A DNA stretch of 64,000 nt, taken from assembly GCA_964036045.1 (NCBI GenBank), contig OZ038385.1, positions 39,873,680 through 39,937,679 on the forward strand, given 5' to 3'. The DNA comes from Eutreptiella sp. 'Long Island Sound 2002' (lineage: Eukaryota > Euglenozoa > Euglenophyceae > Eutreptiales > Eutreptiaceae). Made by a program: the position numbers and the translations under genes. The notes below the pieces were generated by a model. The model had not been told where the DNA came from. It searched no databases and worked only from the letters and a program-made list of their open reading frames with translations. Below are positions 1 to 10,164 of this stretch, in pieces; positions within the stretch are counted from its first letter, which is position 1, and the number at the start of each line of letters is the position of its first letter.

Positions 1-811
1 CTGCGGAACTAACCCGATCGTACGTCCTCCGTTGCGGCTTTCAATGCGTGGTTTGTACGGAGCCGTGAGTCACATGTATGTGGAGCCCCGGTCTCGTCTG
101 CCCGATGTTCTGCCACTTGGTTGCCCCCCTCGTGTTTCCACAGGATCCGCAGGAGACGGGCGAGACGCGGGACGATCCCCAGAGCATCAAAACAGAAGGA
201 TCTGGCGCCGTTGGGATGGAGGTGGAGCAGGTCGCTGTGCTGCGTGTTCTCCACGCGTGCTTCTTTGTCGCCTCTAGAGGCTGGTACGCCCCGTGTTGCG
301 CGTGTTGCGCGTTCTCCGCGTTCTACATGTCTTGCCTCCGCCGTGCCTCTGGAGGACAGACATCACGTCGTTCGCGTTCTGCAGAAGCCTCCCCCGGAGA
401 CGGAAGGTCAGGGGGCCAAAGAAGGACCCAAGGAGCCCGCAGAAGGCGCTGCAGAAGGCGCTGCCGCACGCGCGGAGGTCTCAGCAGGGGGCGATGGTGG
501 TCCGGCAGGTGAGCAGGTGCGCATTGCGGGGTCACTGCTGTTTGCGCGTCATGCCCGTATGGTTTTGTTGTGCCTCTGGAATCCGCCCTGGCATGTGTTG
601 CGCGTTCTGCGCGTGTTACGCGTTACCCGTGTCTCGATTGTGGCCTTCCTCTGGAGGACAGCACCCCGTTTTCCGCGTTCTGCAGGCGCCTGTGCGAGTG
701 AAGGAGGAGCCCCCCGACTCCCCGGAACGCCATGCCGAACCGGAGGGGGATCCAGATACGGAGACGGCAGCCGAGGGCAAGATGACGGACGGCGAAATCC
801 AAGAAGTGTAG
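1..811 (+). CDS. 3' end of a multi-exon gene for an acidic protein of unknown function
   Basis: Four exons can be joined in one frame: up to 64, 144-230, 385-516 and 686-811. All three introns (79, 154 and 169 bp) are GT-AG and all junctions are phase 0, which strongly supports the model. The start lies upstream of the window. The visible protein is rich in Glu, Pro, Gly and Ala and ends in an acidic tail (KEEPPDSPER, later MTDGEIQEV) at a TAG. No family is recognised. The last two introns are full of GCGCGT-type repeats also seen in the transposon genes downstream. The same frame stays open after the TAG to about 1303, so a longer product reaching the piggyBac gene cannot be excluded, although the extension is low-complexity. 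Confidence 0.5.
231..685 (+). other. Two iteron-bearing introns (231-384 and 517-685)
   Basis: Both introns begin with GT and end in TTCTGCAG. They carry degenerate short repeats of the type TTGCGCGTGTTGCGCGTTCT, together with a shared GCCTCTGGAGGACAG block about 40 bp before the acceptor. The same repeat grammar recurs in other introns of the window (1268-1406, 3220-3416 and the foldback gene), so it is not specific to this gene. Confidence 0.6.
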
Positions 812-1406
812 AGGGTTGGGAGGGCTGGGAGGGGGAGGAGGGGTGGGAGGGGGAGGGGTCCCAGGGGTTTTTCTCCCCGCTTGGGGAACCGAGTCCGGGA
901 TGGCCGGACCCCGACGAGTCCCGGGGGCGGCAGAGTTCGCAGCCCGCTTTGCGGGTCCCCCCTTTGGAAGTTTCAGCGCAGACAGGCGCTTTTTCTCAAC
1001 AGGCGCCGGACTGGTGGCGTCGTAATATGTGGTAGCTATACCCGGTTTCCTGGCTGTACGATAACGGAGTATTATGGCGATTGGACATGTAGTGCCCGGC
1101 GCCCAGCACAAGCGAACTGGTGGTGTCCCGCAAAAAAAGATACCACACCTGTTGCCTATTGCTGCGGTCCGGGAATCGAGGTTGAAACCCCCCCCCTCCG
1201 CTGCAGGTTGCTGTGTGGTAGGGGAATTGAGGCTCAAACCACCCCCCCCATGAAAAAAACACCCACAGTGCCCTGTGATACGTGTGCTGCGTGTTGCCTC
1301 TGACTGTGCCTCTGGACTGCGTGTGCGCGTTCTGCGCGTGTTGCGCGTTCTCGGCGTTGCCTCCGGTTCTGCCTCCGGAGCCTAAAAGTACGTGTTCCGT
1401 GTTGTG
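812..1406 (+). other. Spacer with G-rich tract and an iteron intron before the transposase exon
   Basis: 812-880 is a G-rich low-complexity tract. The middle contains no recognisable gene. About 1268-1406 looks like another intron: GTGCCCTGTG-like donor region, GCGTGTTGCGCGTTCT repeats, and an acceptor GTTGTGCAG at 1406. It would join either a 5' UTR exon or an upstream coding exon to the exon that contains the transposase ATG. Confidence 0.35.
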
Positions 1407-1427
1407 CAGACACACCGCTCTTCAAAA

Positions 1428-3069
1428 ATGCCATTTCCCACGAATCTTTGGGCGGGTTCACTCCCCGTGGAAGACTGTGCAGCAAATATCATGCATGGAG
1501 CCCGGCCAGGCCAAACTGAATTAGTCGGGTACACCGAGGATGAGGTGTGGGACCACATGTTGGCTCCCATCGAGGAATTACAGCGGGCATCCCTCCGGAA
1601 GGCGAACCTCTCCCACTTGATCCCCCTAGTACCAAGGTGTGTCCCACTTGATTCTAGCGGTTCGGCCAATCGATTGTAGTGTTTGCCCCAATCGATGTGG
1701 CTTCCATTTCCGTAGGTACAACGCCTTCATCCTCCTACTAGGCATGGTACGGCCCATGCAAGTAGACGGCATCTGGGAACGGGACGGGTTACTGTACAAG
1801 CCCTTCATGGCACAATTGCTAAGCCGCAAGCAGTACTACGTCCTGCGCCGTAACATCCGGCCCGACGTTGTTGAACTACTGGAGGAGTGCAATGGGCAGT
1901 GGGCTGGTGCCTGGCGGTTGGGTGGCGCGGCTTTTGGGGATGAGTCCGTGGTGCCGCATAAAGGCATACGTGCCGGCCCACTGCGGATGTTCATCGCCCG
2001 CAAGCCCCACTCCACCGGCATCAAGCTCTATTGCCTTGCCGATGCCACCAGTGGGTACGTGGTGGACATGTACCTGTACACGGGTAGACGCGGGCACCTG
2101 CGGCGGTTCGGCAACAGCGCGGGCAACTACAATGCCCAGCAGATCATGACCATGTGGGCAGGTCTCCTCCCTTCCGGGACCATCCTCTGTGCGGATTCCT
2201 TTTTTGGATCCCACGAGCTAGCGCGTGACCTCGCTGCGGAGGAGAAAGCATTCTTGATGATGACGAAGCGCTCCACGTACGGGGTGGACAGGGCAGGAGA
2301 GCTTCTAGGAGAAGGACAAACCGCCACGTGCACTGTGGACGACGCGAGGTACGCCATGGTGGTCTTCAAGAACCCAAAGGTGGGTCACAAGCCGCCCCGC
2401 GTAGTGCCGATGCTCACCAACGTCCACTTCCCACAAGCCGGACCCGTGCATCGCCGCAGCGGGAATGAGGTGAACCCGGTGGTCGCCAGCTACCGCCAGC
2501 TATCGCGTGGGGTAGATGGCGTCAACCAGACGGCGCTCCAGATGCGCCAGATGGGACGTCAGATGACGTGGTCGTATGCGGTGCGTGCGTTCGTCCTCCG
2601 GTATGCCGTTGTCAACGCATACGCGACCTGCCGGTCCCTCGGGGGGGCCCGAGCGGGTACCATGTTTGACTGGCAGTGGGACCTTATCCGGCGCCGCTTT
2701 TGTGCAGTGGCGGTGGCCAAGCCCATCCACGTGCAGGTGCGGATGCCGGGCCGCCGGGTGTGCGCCCATTGCAACCGGGGCAAGACCCACTACGTTTGTT
2801 GTGGGTGCGGCAAGTGGTACCATGTGGGGTGCTTTGCCGTGGCGCATGGGGTGACCGGGGTGGTAGAGGCGGATGTGGAGGAGGAGGGCGACGAGGCCGA
2901 GGAGGAGGGCGACGAGGCCGAGCAGGATGGAAGCGAGAGGGAGGAGAGTGAGGATGACACGGAGGAGGAGAGTGAGGAGGAGGGGGAGGAGGATGAGGAG
3001 GAAGAGAGTGAGGAGGAGGAGGAGAGTGTCGGGGAAGAGGACGAGGACATGGAGGATGACGAAGATTAG
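1428..3069 (+). CDS. piggyBac-like transposase (DDE_Tnp_1_7 type)
   Basis: Exons 1428-1636 and 1716-3069 join across a 79-bp GT-AG intron in phase 2, giving about 520 aa. The join restores one frame (LVPRYNAFILL), so this is a real intron rather than a frameshift. The DDE_Tnp_1_7 hallmarks are visible: first Asp in FGDESVVPHKG (about residue 145), KPHSTGIKLYCLAD, second Asp in CADSFFGS (about 230), and third Asp in GVDGVNQ (about 336). The second conserved Asp of the usual GVDxxDQ is Asn here. A C-terminal Cys/His cluster (CAHCN, CCGCGKWYHVGC, about 417-445) matches the cysteine-rich DNA-binding domain of the family. An acidic tail of about 65 residues follows. Activity is uncertain. No terminal repeats or TTAA duplication were identified. 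Confidence 0.8.
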
Positions 3070-3416
3070 GAAGCAGAAGGTGGTGGAGGGCGGACGTGGT
3101 GGAATCGTGAACTTCATGGCCGCCAAGCCTCTGCCATCCCTACCCATGGGACCAGTGCGAACCGTGGGGGACAACCGCGTAGGCTGGATACCCAAACTGT
3201 GAGGACGCGGCCCCCCAAAAGTGCGCGCGTGTGCAATAGTGACGTGCTACGCGTGCTACGCGTTTTGCGCGTGCCGGAAGTCTGCTTCTAAGTCTGCCTC
3301 TAGAACTCCGTGCTGCGCGTTGTGCGCTTTCTGCGCGTGATGCGTGTGTTGTTTGCGTTCTGCACGTGCTGCGCGTGCTGCGCGTTTTGAAGCAACACGC
3401 GCAGCACGTATTGTGC
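3070..3416 (+). other. Gap containing an iteron intron upstream of the gag-like ORF
   Basis: A GT donor at about 3220 (AAAAGTGCGCGC) and an acceptor at 3416 (GCCGCGCAG) enclose repeats of TGCTACGCGTGCTACGCGTT type. The intron would lie in the 5' leader of the gag-like ORF, because a TAG stands in frame just before its ATG. 3070-3219 holds no recognised gene. Confidence 0.4.
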
Positions 3417-3458
3417 CGCGCAGCGCCCTTCCGGACAGAAACGACCCCTCTGTAGACA

Positions 3459-4529
3459 ATGGAATATTGTGCGGTTCACAAAAGCTTGGGCAACCACACG
3501 GCGAGTGAATGCAAGGGCCTAAAGAAGACCGATGATGCGGATAAACGTTGTTACTTGTGCAACAAGACGGGACATACTATGACTACTTGTCCACGCCGCA
3601 AGGAAGCCGTGCACACCGATGATGATGGAAAATACGTGGCGACCACACTATGTTGGAATGGTTGTGGAGAAAATCATTTGGTGTCAGAGTGTCACAAACC
3701 GTTGTGCATCAAAGTGATTCGTATGAATGAAAAAGAATACTTTGAATGCAAAGCCGAGGGGCGAGATTTCATTCCTGTTCGACGAGAACAAGTAATGGGA
3801 GCGGGAACGAAACCGGCACCAAAGCCCGCAATAGCCGCTAGAGAGGAGCCGGCGGTTATCCCCGTGGAGTTTCTCACAATTGAGGTGAAAGCATCGTGCT
3901 GTTGGGACGGGGAGAAAATTGCGGATTTGTTGGTTGACCTGGACACGGCGCCGGATGTGAACGTCGTGAATGACAAGGGCACGGAACTCCTCGCTTTGTC
4001 ATTTTCCTCAGAGCACGAGCTGGTTGCAGCACAACAAAAGATTGCGGAGCTACAAGACGGCAATGGAGAACATTTTGTTGTTCGACGACGCCACGCTCCA
4101 ACGCACTCGCCGTCTACGCCAAGCACAACCCTTGCTACGTCTTCCACTACACCAGGGACACAAAGTGGGAATGTTCCTTGGGCAGCCGACATAGCCGCTA
4201 TCCGAACCGACCATAAGAAGCTGGAGAGCAAAGTGAACGTTATGGGGAGCCGCATCAACAAGTTGAGCACCGAGACGGATCGCACACAAGCGTTCATGCT
4301 CGAGCCCGCCGAATTTTCGGGTATGAAAAATGCGCGTGCGGTGATGGCAAAGTGTGGTGGTGACAAGGAGCACAGGATGTTGAGCCCACAATTCCGAAAG
4401 AGAATACGACCACCACGAGCGACAAAATGGAGATGGACAAGGAGAGTGCCACTGGGAAGCGGTCCACGGGCGAAAAGAGTGCGGAGATCACAATTGATGC
4501 GACCGCCCAACATGCATGGGCAGTGGTGA
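3459..4529 (+). CDS. gag-like CCHC zinc-knuckle protein
   Basis: 356 aa from the first ATG after an in-frame stop and after a candidate 3' splice site at 3416. A Cys/His segment near the N terminus (CAVHKSLGNHTASEC) is followed by a clear CCHC knuckle (CYLCNKTGHTMTTC) and a third Cys-rich segment (CWNGCGENHLVSEC). Multiple knuckles are typical of nucleic-acid-binding gag proteins. The middle is Thr/Ser/Pro-rich, with a helical stretch (AADIAAIRTDHKKLESK) that could multimerise. It is followed within 60 bp by a reverse-transcriptase ORF in another frame, a gag-pol-like layout. I infer that the two form one retroelement. The C-terminal 60 residues are basic and may be out-of-frame sequence. Confidence 0.55.
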   Translation: MEYCAVHKSLGNHTASECKGLKKTDDADKRCYLCNKTGHTMTTCPRRKEAVHTDDDGKYVATTLCWNGCGENHLVSECHKPLCIKVIRMNEKEYFECKAEGRDFIPVRREQVMGAGTKPAPKPAIAAREEPAVIPVEFLTIEVKASCCWDGEKIADLLVDLDTAPDVNVVNDKGTELLALSFSSEHELVAAQQKIAELQDGNGEHFVVRRRHAPTHSPSTPSTTLATSSTTPGTQSGNVPWAADIAAIRTDHKKLESKVNVMGSRINKLSTETDRTQAFMLEPAEFSGMKNARAVMAKCGGDKEHRMLSPQFRKRIRPPRATKWRWTRRVPLGSGPRAKRVRRSQLMRPPNMHGQW

Positions 4530-4587
4530 AGTTGGGACAACGACACCACGTCATGCACATGGAACACGTACGCACCGAGGAGCGTGA

Positions 4588-6606
4588 GAACTGCGGGACG
4601 AAGGCCCAGGAAATACAGACGACCTCGCTGATCAGGCGCAGAAGATCACACAGGCCTTACGAGTACCGGAATCGGCGGCATATCTGGTACGCCTGCTACT
4701 GGCGTGCCGAAAACGGGTACCGAAAGACGTCGAGTCAAAGCTGTTCCAGAAAGTGAAGGGAATCATACGCCAACGCTTGGGCATCCAACTGCCGCGGGTA
4801 TTGGCTGTCCCCATACCGGCGAGAAAGGATGTGGATATGCAGCCTACGATGGGAGCCCTGAAAGACATCCTGGTGGAATATGCAGCCCCCAAATGGCTGC
4901 ATCGCTACCTGATTGCAGTCATCAGACCGGTTGCCAAACAGGGCAAGAATGTGAAGGATGTCATCGCGACCACCACGCTACGTGGCAGCATGGAGGACGC
5001 GTTGGCCACGGCGACGGCGGCCTGCAGTTGTGCGAACCGCCCCGCGGGAGTGCCGAGGATGGACGGGTGCTGCATCGCCAGGAATCCGGCGCATCTGCGC
5101 CTGCTATTTGGCGAGCACGCGGCGGTGTTAATGCAAAACCTGGATAACACTACGGTTGCAGACTGGGGCACAGCCACAGAAACTGTCAACCGATTTGCTA
5201 AACAGTTGGGCCGATCCCTCCTCTGAGGGATGGGGCCATCGCCGCAGGTTGTGGCACAATCTGTCAAGCTAACCCTGCAACCAGAGTTCCGGAAAATAGC
5301 AGATTCACTACCACCCCACCTCACGACAAAGGCAATGAAAAAGTTTCGAAAAGCGTTCCCACATTGGAAAGTAACACCGCTGGATAAAAACGGGGGAAGG
5401 GCAATGGCCATGTGTGGGAAGCTGTACTGGACGAAAACAATCATGGCGTTTAAAGATGAGGTCCAGTTTGAAGAATTATCGATAGAAAAAGACCATGACA
5501 CCGCAAACGAGCTGGCGCTGCAGAAATTGGCCGCTGCAGCCCAGGAAAATGGCCTGGCAGAGTACTGGCGGGAAACTGCGGCCAGTGGCCCACCCAGCGC
5601 ATACTGCCTGCCCAAAAATAAAATGACGGAGGAGCACGGGGGGGCGTGGAAAGCACGGGTCATTTTTTCCCACTTTGCACACCCCATCAAAGCCCGAGGT
5701 AAGATGATAGGACGTGCGCTGTCGCTGCTGCTGAAGATAGCCACCGCGCACATGCACTGCTTTGAAATGGTAGACATCAGGGACGTCAAAAAGTATGCCG
5801 AGCAGGTGCAGACATCACTGTACAATATCACGCAGTCAGGTGAAGAACCACAGGGCATCGGGCCGGGAGGTTTCAGATTGTGGGAGCTAGATGTAGTGGA
5901 AATGTTCCCGCGCCTCGACAGGCAGAAGGTACTGGAGGCGCTGAAGGCAATCCACAAGCTGGTGAGTGAAGCCCGGAAGGTAAGGGGGAAGAACCCCCAG
6001 TGTTCATTCGCCCTGCACCACTATGACCGCCGACTGGACAGAATGGGGCAGGGCAGTGCACGCCATTTTACAAATTTGCAGTTTGATGATATATTGGCGT
6101 ACGTTGAGTACGAGTTGTACAGCAACGATGTGTTTGTTGCAGGCACTAGGGTGCTGCGCGAGCGCAGAGGGGTAGCGATAGGGGGCACATGCAGTGCCCA
6201 GCTGGTCTGCCTCTATTGCATGTATCAGGAGCATGAATGGTACAAGGGAGGGTATATATCATATGCCGACAGTGTGTCCAGGTGGATGCACGCCCGCGCT
6301 GTACCCCTATTTCCTTTCAGATTCAGGGACAACATCGTGGGGGTGGGATGGGGGGATGTGACCCTGCAAGCCATCCATGGTTACTTCAGTGAAGTTTACG
6401 GCCTAGAGCTACAGATGGAAGGGGAGGGGGACACACTACCCAGCCTGGAGGCGAAACTCAGCATCTGTTAGGACACAGGAACCATGGGACTGCGCCTCAA
6501 ACGCAGAGTGGAGGGACCCACAGACGTGTATCGAAGCATTATCAGGTATGTGGACTGGTACAGCACCAATGCCAGGGCGGTGCTGCAAAGCTTGGTGGCC
6601 GTCTGA
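4588..6606 (+). pseudogene. Divergent reverse transcriptase (copy 1), motif C FRFRDN
   Basis: A single frame of 673 codons is interrupted by TGA at 5224 and TAG at 6469. RT-like landmarks in order: RVIFSHFAHP (about residue 355), motif A WELDVVEMFPRLDR (about 435), motif B RRGVAIGGTCSAQ ending in an acidic YQE (about 530), motif C FRFRDNIVGV (about 580), and a primer-grip-like region with LPSLEAKLSI just before the TAG. YxDD is replaced by RDN: the first Asp is kept and the second is Asn. Layout and motif B recall Penelope-like RTs, but I do not claim membership. Homologous copies lie at 24825-28235 and 31244-31733. No RNase H, integrase or GIY-YIG was seen. The TAG probably replaced a CAG codon. 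Confidence 0.6.
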
Positions 6607-6857
6607 AGAGTTTCTCGCGTTGTTGCTTCGTTTGCTGCTTTACTAAATAACTTGGGTGCAAGGTGTGTTCTCGACTTGCATTTGCACTACAATTGTGAAT
6701 GGATGCTACATTTGCAGTTTGAGATGACAATTTCACCACATCTAGGAGCAGCAGGGTTGTATAGTTCAACCAAGGGTGTGTAGTTGCTTCCCTTGGCCTT
6801 GGGTTGCCTTCCTTAACTTGCACCACGTACCTTTGCACCACGTACCACTCCTCTTTG
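6607..6857. other. Gap, nothing recognised
   Basis: About 250 bp of moderately AT-rich sequence between the RT copy and a short ORF, containing a GCACCACGTACC direct repeat near its end. No gene or RNA was identified. Confidence 0.4.
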
Positions 6858-7090
6858 ATATGGGTTTATGGGATGGGAGCATAGGAAACTACAAGCCCTC
6901 AACGTACAAACAGTGTGATGATCACGTCACGAACCTCGTTAGAACCCTCTTTAACCAACGGCTAATTAAAAACTTTGAGGACAATGACCTCAATTACATG
7001 ATCTACACAAAGAAAACGGGGGGCAAATTGGCAATGCACTACCATGTCACCCGGCGCTTTGAGAAAACAAGTTCTGACATTCAAACATAG
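6858..7090 (+). CDS. Short hypothetical ORF
   Basis: 77 codons from an ATG (MGLWDGSIGNYK). The composition looks protein-like rather than low-complexity and the ORF ends at a TAG. It could be an exon of the same gene as the ORF at 7239-7615, separated by a small intron, but I found no convincing splice pair. Function unknown. Confidence 0.25.
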
Positions 7091-7238
7091 TGAATTCTCA
7101 TCGTTGAAGAAGGAACAGGATGAAAGATAAGGTGCGCCTCCCCATGCCTTGAAGCTGCAACGCACCTCTTTCAATCGCTTCGCAACATTCGGTGTCAGTG
7201 GGTAGTGCATACAACACTATTCCGAGGTTTTTAGACAA

Positions 7239-7615
7239 GTGGTTCCGAGCGAGGGCGAATGGTTGGAAGATGCGAATGTTGAGTTTCTCTTGCAATTAGA
7301 GGCCGCTTACTCCAAAAACTTTGAGCTTCCCTTTCTCAAAGGTAGTCATCAGCTTGGAGTCGTGGAGTCCAACATGTATGAGGCATGGTATGAGGGCTAC
7401 ATGCAACTGATTCGCCGCTGGTTGGTCAACCCAATTGAGTTCTTCCCTCAACTTCCATCGTTGTCGAACCTCCACCAACAATGGGTAACCCTCTATATTC
7501 AGTGTTTGCATTCGGTTTTCCAGAAGCACAAACTATGCATCCGCGCACCGACTCGCATCAACCCAACCAACCGGTTCGGCAAAACCATGTTTCGCTATAC
7601 GCGCGCGCGCCTTCA
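7239..7615 (+). pseudogene. Hypothetical ORF cut by the inverted duplication
   Basis: A protein-like frame (EWLEDANVEFLLQLE, later YEAWYEGYMQLIRRWL) runs rightwards and enters the left arm of the foldback at 7616, where the reading becomes GC-iteron sequence. The right flank of the foldback (16993 onward) also carries a protein-like frame. The foldback may therefore have split one gene, but the frames do not prove it and no target duplication was seen. Function unknown. Confidence 0.3.
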
Positions 7616-7904
7616 CCCTGCGTGCGCGCAATGGTGCATTTTTTCCATAGTGCGCGCAAATTTTCAAAAATATGACCTTTACAGCGCGCCTATTGCGCGC
7701 GCTCTACCGCGCTATATTGTCCCTTTTTTCAAATTTTTCAAAACCGGAACATGTTTCAAAACCATGCTTTTTCCAGTGTCCTGCGTTTCTCAAAAACCCC
7801 TTGCTTTTCAAAAACATTCCCTGTTGCTCATCCAACCCAAGACACATGCAAAAACACTGTCTGAAAGGTCTGAAAAGTGTGCAACAGTACAGGTCCTCAC
7901 GGGC

Positions 7905-7990
7905 ACCGACAGTGTAGCGCGCGCAACATATTTACAGCGCGCGCTATGAGCCTTACGGCGCGCGCTATACCAGGTATAGCGCGCGTTGTC
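7905..7990. promoter_or_regulatory. Iteron cluster, left arm, outer side
   Basis: Four or five copies of GCGCGCGCTAT or its complement, spaced 20-25 bp, just beyond the stop of the accessory gene. TAGCGCGCGCTA is its own reverse complement. The mirror cluster is at 16070-16140. Candidate transposase-binding subterminal repeats, by position and symmetry only. Confidence 0.4.
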
Positions 7991-8459
7991 ATTCAGTGAT
8001 CTCCTTAATGGTTTGGACCACCACTTCGGCCTCCCACTCCTTCTCCCATTCGGGTTTGTGGTCTTCTGCCCCCGTGGCAGCTGGGGCTGCATCCCCTTCT
8101 TCTTGTGGGCTTGGGTCGCCTTTTGGGGTTGCTCCTTCGGGTGCCTCTTCTTCTTTCGGGGCTGCTCCTTATCCTTCTTGTGGCGCGGCCGCTGGTGCCT
8201 CTTCTTCTTGTGGTGGGGCTGGTGCCTCGTCTTCTTGTGCTGCTGCTGCTGCTGGGGCTGGTGCCTCTTCTTCTTGTGCAGCTGCTGCTGGTGCTTCTGT
8301 TGGTGCTGCAGCTTCGGCAGGTCCCTTGTCTTCTTGTGGGGGGGCTGGTGGCTGGGCTTGTGGGTCTCCTTGGGGCTTCTTCTTCTTTGGGGTTGGTGGC
8401 TTGGACGGGGACATCCTCATGGTCTTTGGGTCGGGGCAGAGGTCCACAATTTCATCGGC

Positions 8460-8872
8460 CTGTAATGCGTAATGTTTTGATTTGATCTACAAAACAAATT
8501 GTTCAATATCGAATGTGTGCAACAAATAGCAGTGACAAGACAAAATTGGGGCCGATTCGTACGAATTCGCACGAAATTCACACGAAATTCGTGCGAATTT
8601 CACATTCTCGTGAATTTGTGAATCTAGCGTGAATTTATGCGTGAATTTGGGTGCGTGAATTTCACATTCACGCCAATCTCACCAAATGTGTTGAACCATG
8701 CGGCTACTTCAAAACTGTAAATTGCACACATTTGTTGGATCTTACTTTGGGCGAAGATAGCACGACAAAAGCACACGATAGCACCAAGTTACGAGCAAAA
8801 CACAGCAAAAATGAGTGAAATTCACGGTACCGTGAATCTCGGATTCAAACGGCCGGTTCACGAAGGGTACAC
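8460..8872 (-). other. Left-arm-only intron or insertion with TTCACG/CGTGAA repeats
   Basis: About 410 bp replaces roughly 70 bp of the right arm. It has a GT start (GTGTACCC) and a TTACAG end on the minus strand. Inside are two clusters (8560-8720 and 8815-8870) of TTCACGAATT, GTGAATTTCAC and related inverted words. Phase is not kept at the join, so it may be a small insertion rather than the original intron. Confidence 0.45.
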
Positions 8873-9360
8873 GTCTCCCACCACGACTGCCACTTGTCCA
8901 ACTCCTCATACGCTTTGCTTTTGGCGGAGAACACCTGGCAGCTGGGCATGAACTCCGACCAGTCGTCCTCTTCCTCCTCCTCCTCCCCTTGTTGGCTGGG
9001 GCTCCACTGATCGTTGGGGATGATGACGGCCACGTGGTGCCGAGGGGCCCTGGCGCCTGCTGGCTTGACTTCGGCTCCCTCCACAATCATCGGCGCGATC
9101 GCAGTGGTGCAGGAGATGATCCACCGAGGCTTGTAGCCTTTTTGGTAGGACCAATCTCGGCGCTGCATGAGCTCATCTCTTGCCTCCTTGTCCGCGTCGG
9201 CTCTGCTCTGCTGCTTGGCCTTGGGAGCCGTACTGGGGGGGGTGGAACCGCACGGACCTCCTTGTTCTTGTGGCTGGTCTGGGACTGGGACAGGCTGCTT
9301 CGGTGCTGGCTTTGATGCGAGCTGCGGCTGGGGTACCTGCTGCGGTGCCGTCTTGATTGC

Positions 9361-9475
9361 CTGGAAATAGTAGCACAGAGGCATAGCACAGGCATAGCAC
9401 GCGCAATACGGAGCATAGCACGCGCGACGAAATGCATAGCACGTGCAATGACAACGATAGCGCGCGCTGCATTAC
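9361..9475 (-). other. 115-bp iteron intron of the accessory gene
   Basis: On the minus strand it starts GTAATGCAGCGCGCGCTATC and ends CTATTTCCAG. It holds repeated TTGCGCGTGCTATGC words about 20-25 bp apart. The 3' end of this intron survives in the right arm, where the rest was deleted together with the upstream exons. Confidence 0.65.
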
Positions 9476-10039
9476 CTTTTCTGCTTTCTCCCCCTCTGCT
9501 TTCTTCCGTCTCTTCTCCTCCTCTTCCTTCTCCTTCTTCTTCCTCCTCTCTTCCTCTTCCTTCTCCTTCTTCTTCCTCTTTTCCTCCTCTTCCTTCTTCT
9601 TCTTCTTTGCTTCGTCCTCTTTCTTCTTGGCCTGTTCCGCCTGACGTTGGACTCTCTGTGCCGCTTGTGCCAGCAGCTGCTGGTCGGCAGTCTTCTGGGC
9701 AAGGACCTTTCCAGGCGGGTGGGGGGGCTTAGCGGTGTGGGAGGCGGAGATGGCTGGTGGTAGGTGGCTGGTGGCTGCTGGCTCCTCGGTACGCTTCTTC
9801 TTGGGCCTTGGGACTGTCACCGATTCCGTCTCCGGCGCGGCAAAGGCGTCGGCCCAGTCCATCTCCAGCTCCTCCAGCTGCCGCTTAGCCCGGGCCAGCA
9901 CCGGGGAGGGGCCTTGCTCCTTCCGTCCGTCAAGCCAGTGGGCCGCATGCTTGGACTGCCCGGCAATGCCCGCGGGCACGCTCATCATCAACGGCCCTCT
10001 GCGGGATCCCAGGCACAGGAGCTGCTCGAAGCTGCCCAC

Positions 10040-10164
10040 CTACGTGACAATGGGACAGAAGGTAGGGCCGTAGCGCGCGCAAACAATCAAATCGCGCGTG
10101 CTACATCTAATGAAGCGCGCGCAACAATGTCGAAAGCGCGCGCAATGGCAAACATAGCGCGTAC
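10040..10164 (-). other. 125-bp iteron intron of the accessory gene
   Basis: Minus strand GTACGCGCTATG to CACGTAG. Five GCGCGCGCTT or GCGCGCGATT words with a period near 24 bp. Joining the flanking exons keeps phase 0. Confidence 0.65.

Noticed and set aside
812-1303. Continuation of the acidic gene through TAG 809 into a 164-codon frame
   Set aside because: Same frame and open, but low-complexity and Cys-rich without motif. Other frames there are open too, so chance is likely.
2500-3195. 231-codon minus-strand frame and a Ser-run frame under the transposase
   Set aside because: Antisense of the acidic Glu/Asp tail. The plus strand has catalytic motifs.
8105-8485. Leu-, Ser- or Cys-rich plus-strand frames opposite the accessory gene, and the same at 15531-16059 on the minus strand
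   Set aside because: They are antisense shadows of the Pro/Glu/Ala-rich coding exon, which has spliced, phase-consistent neighbours.
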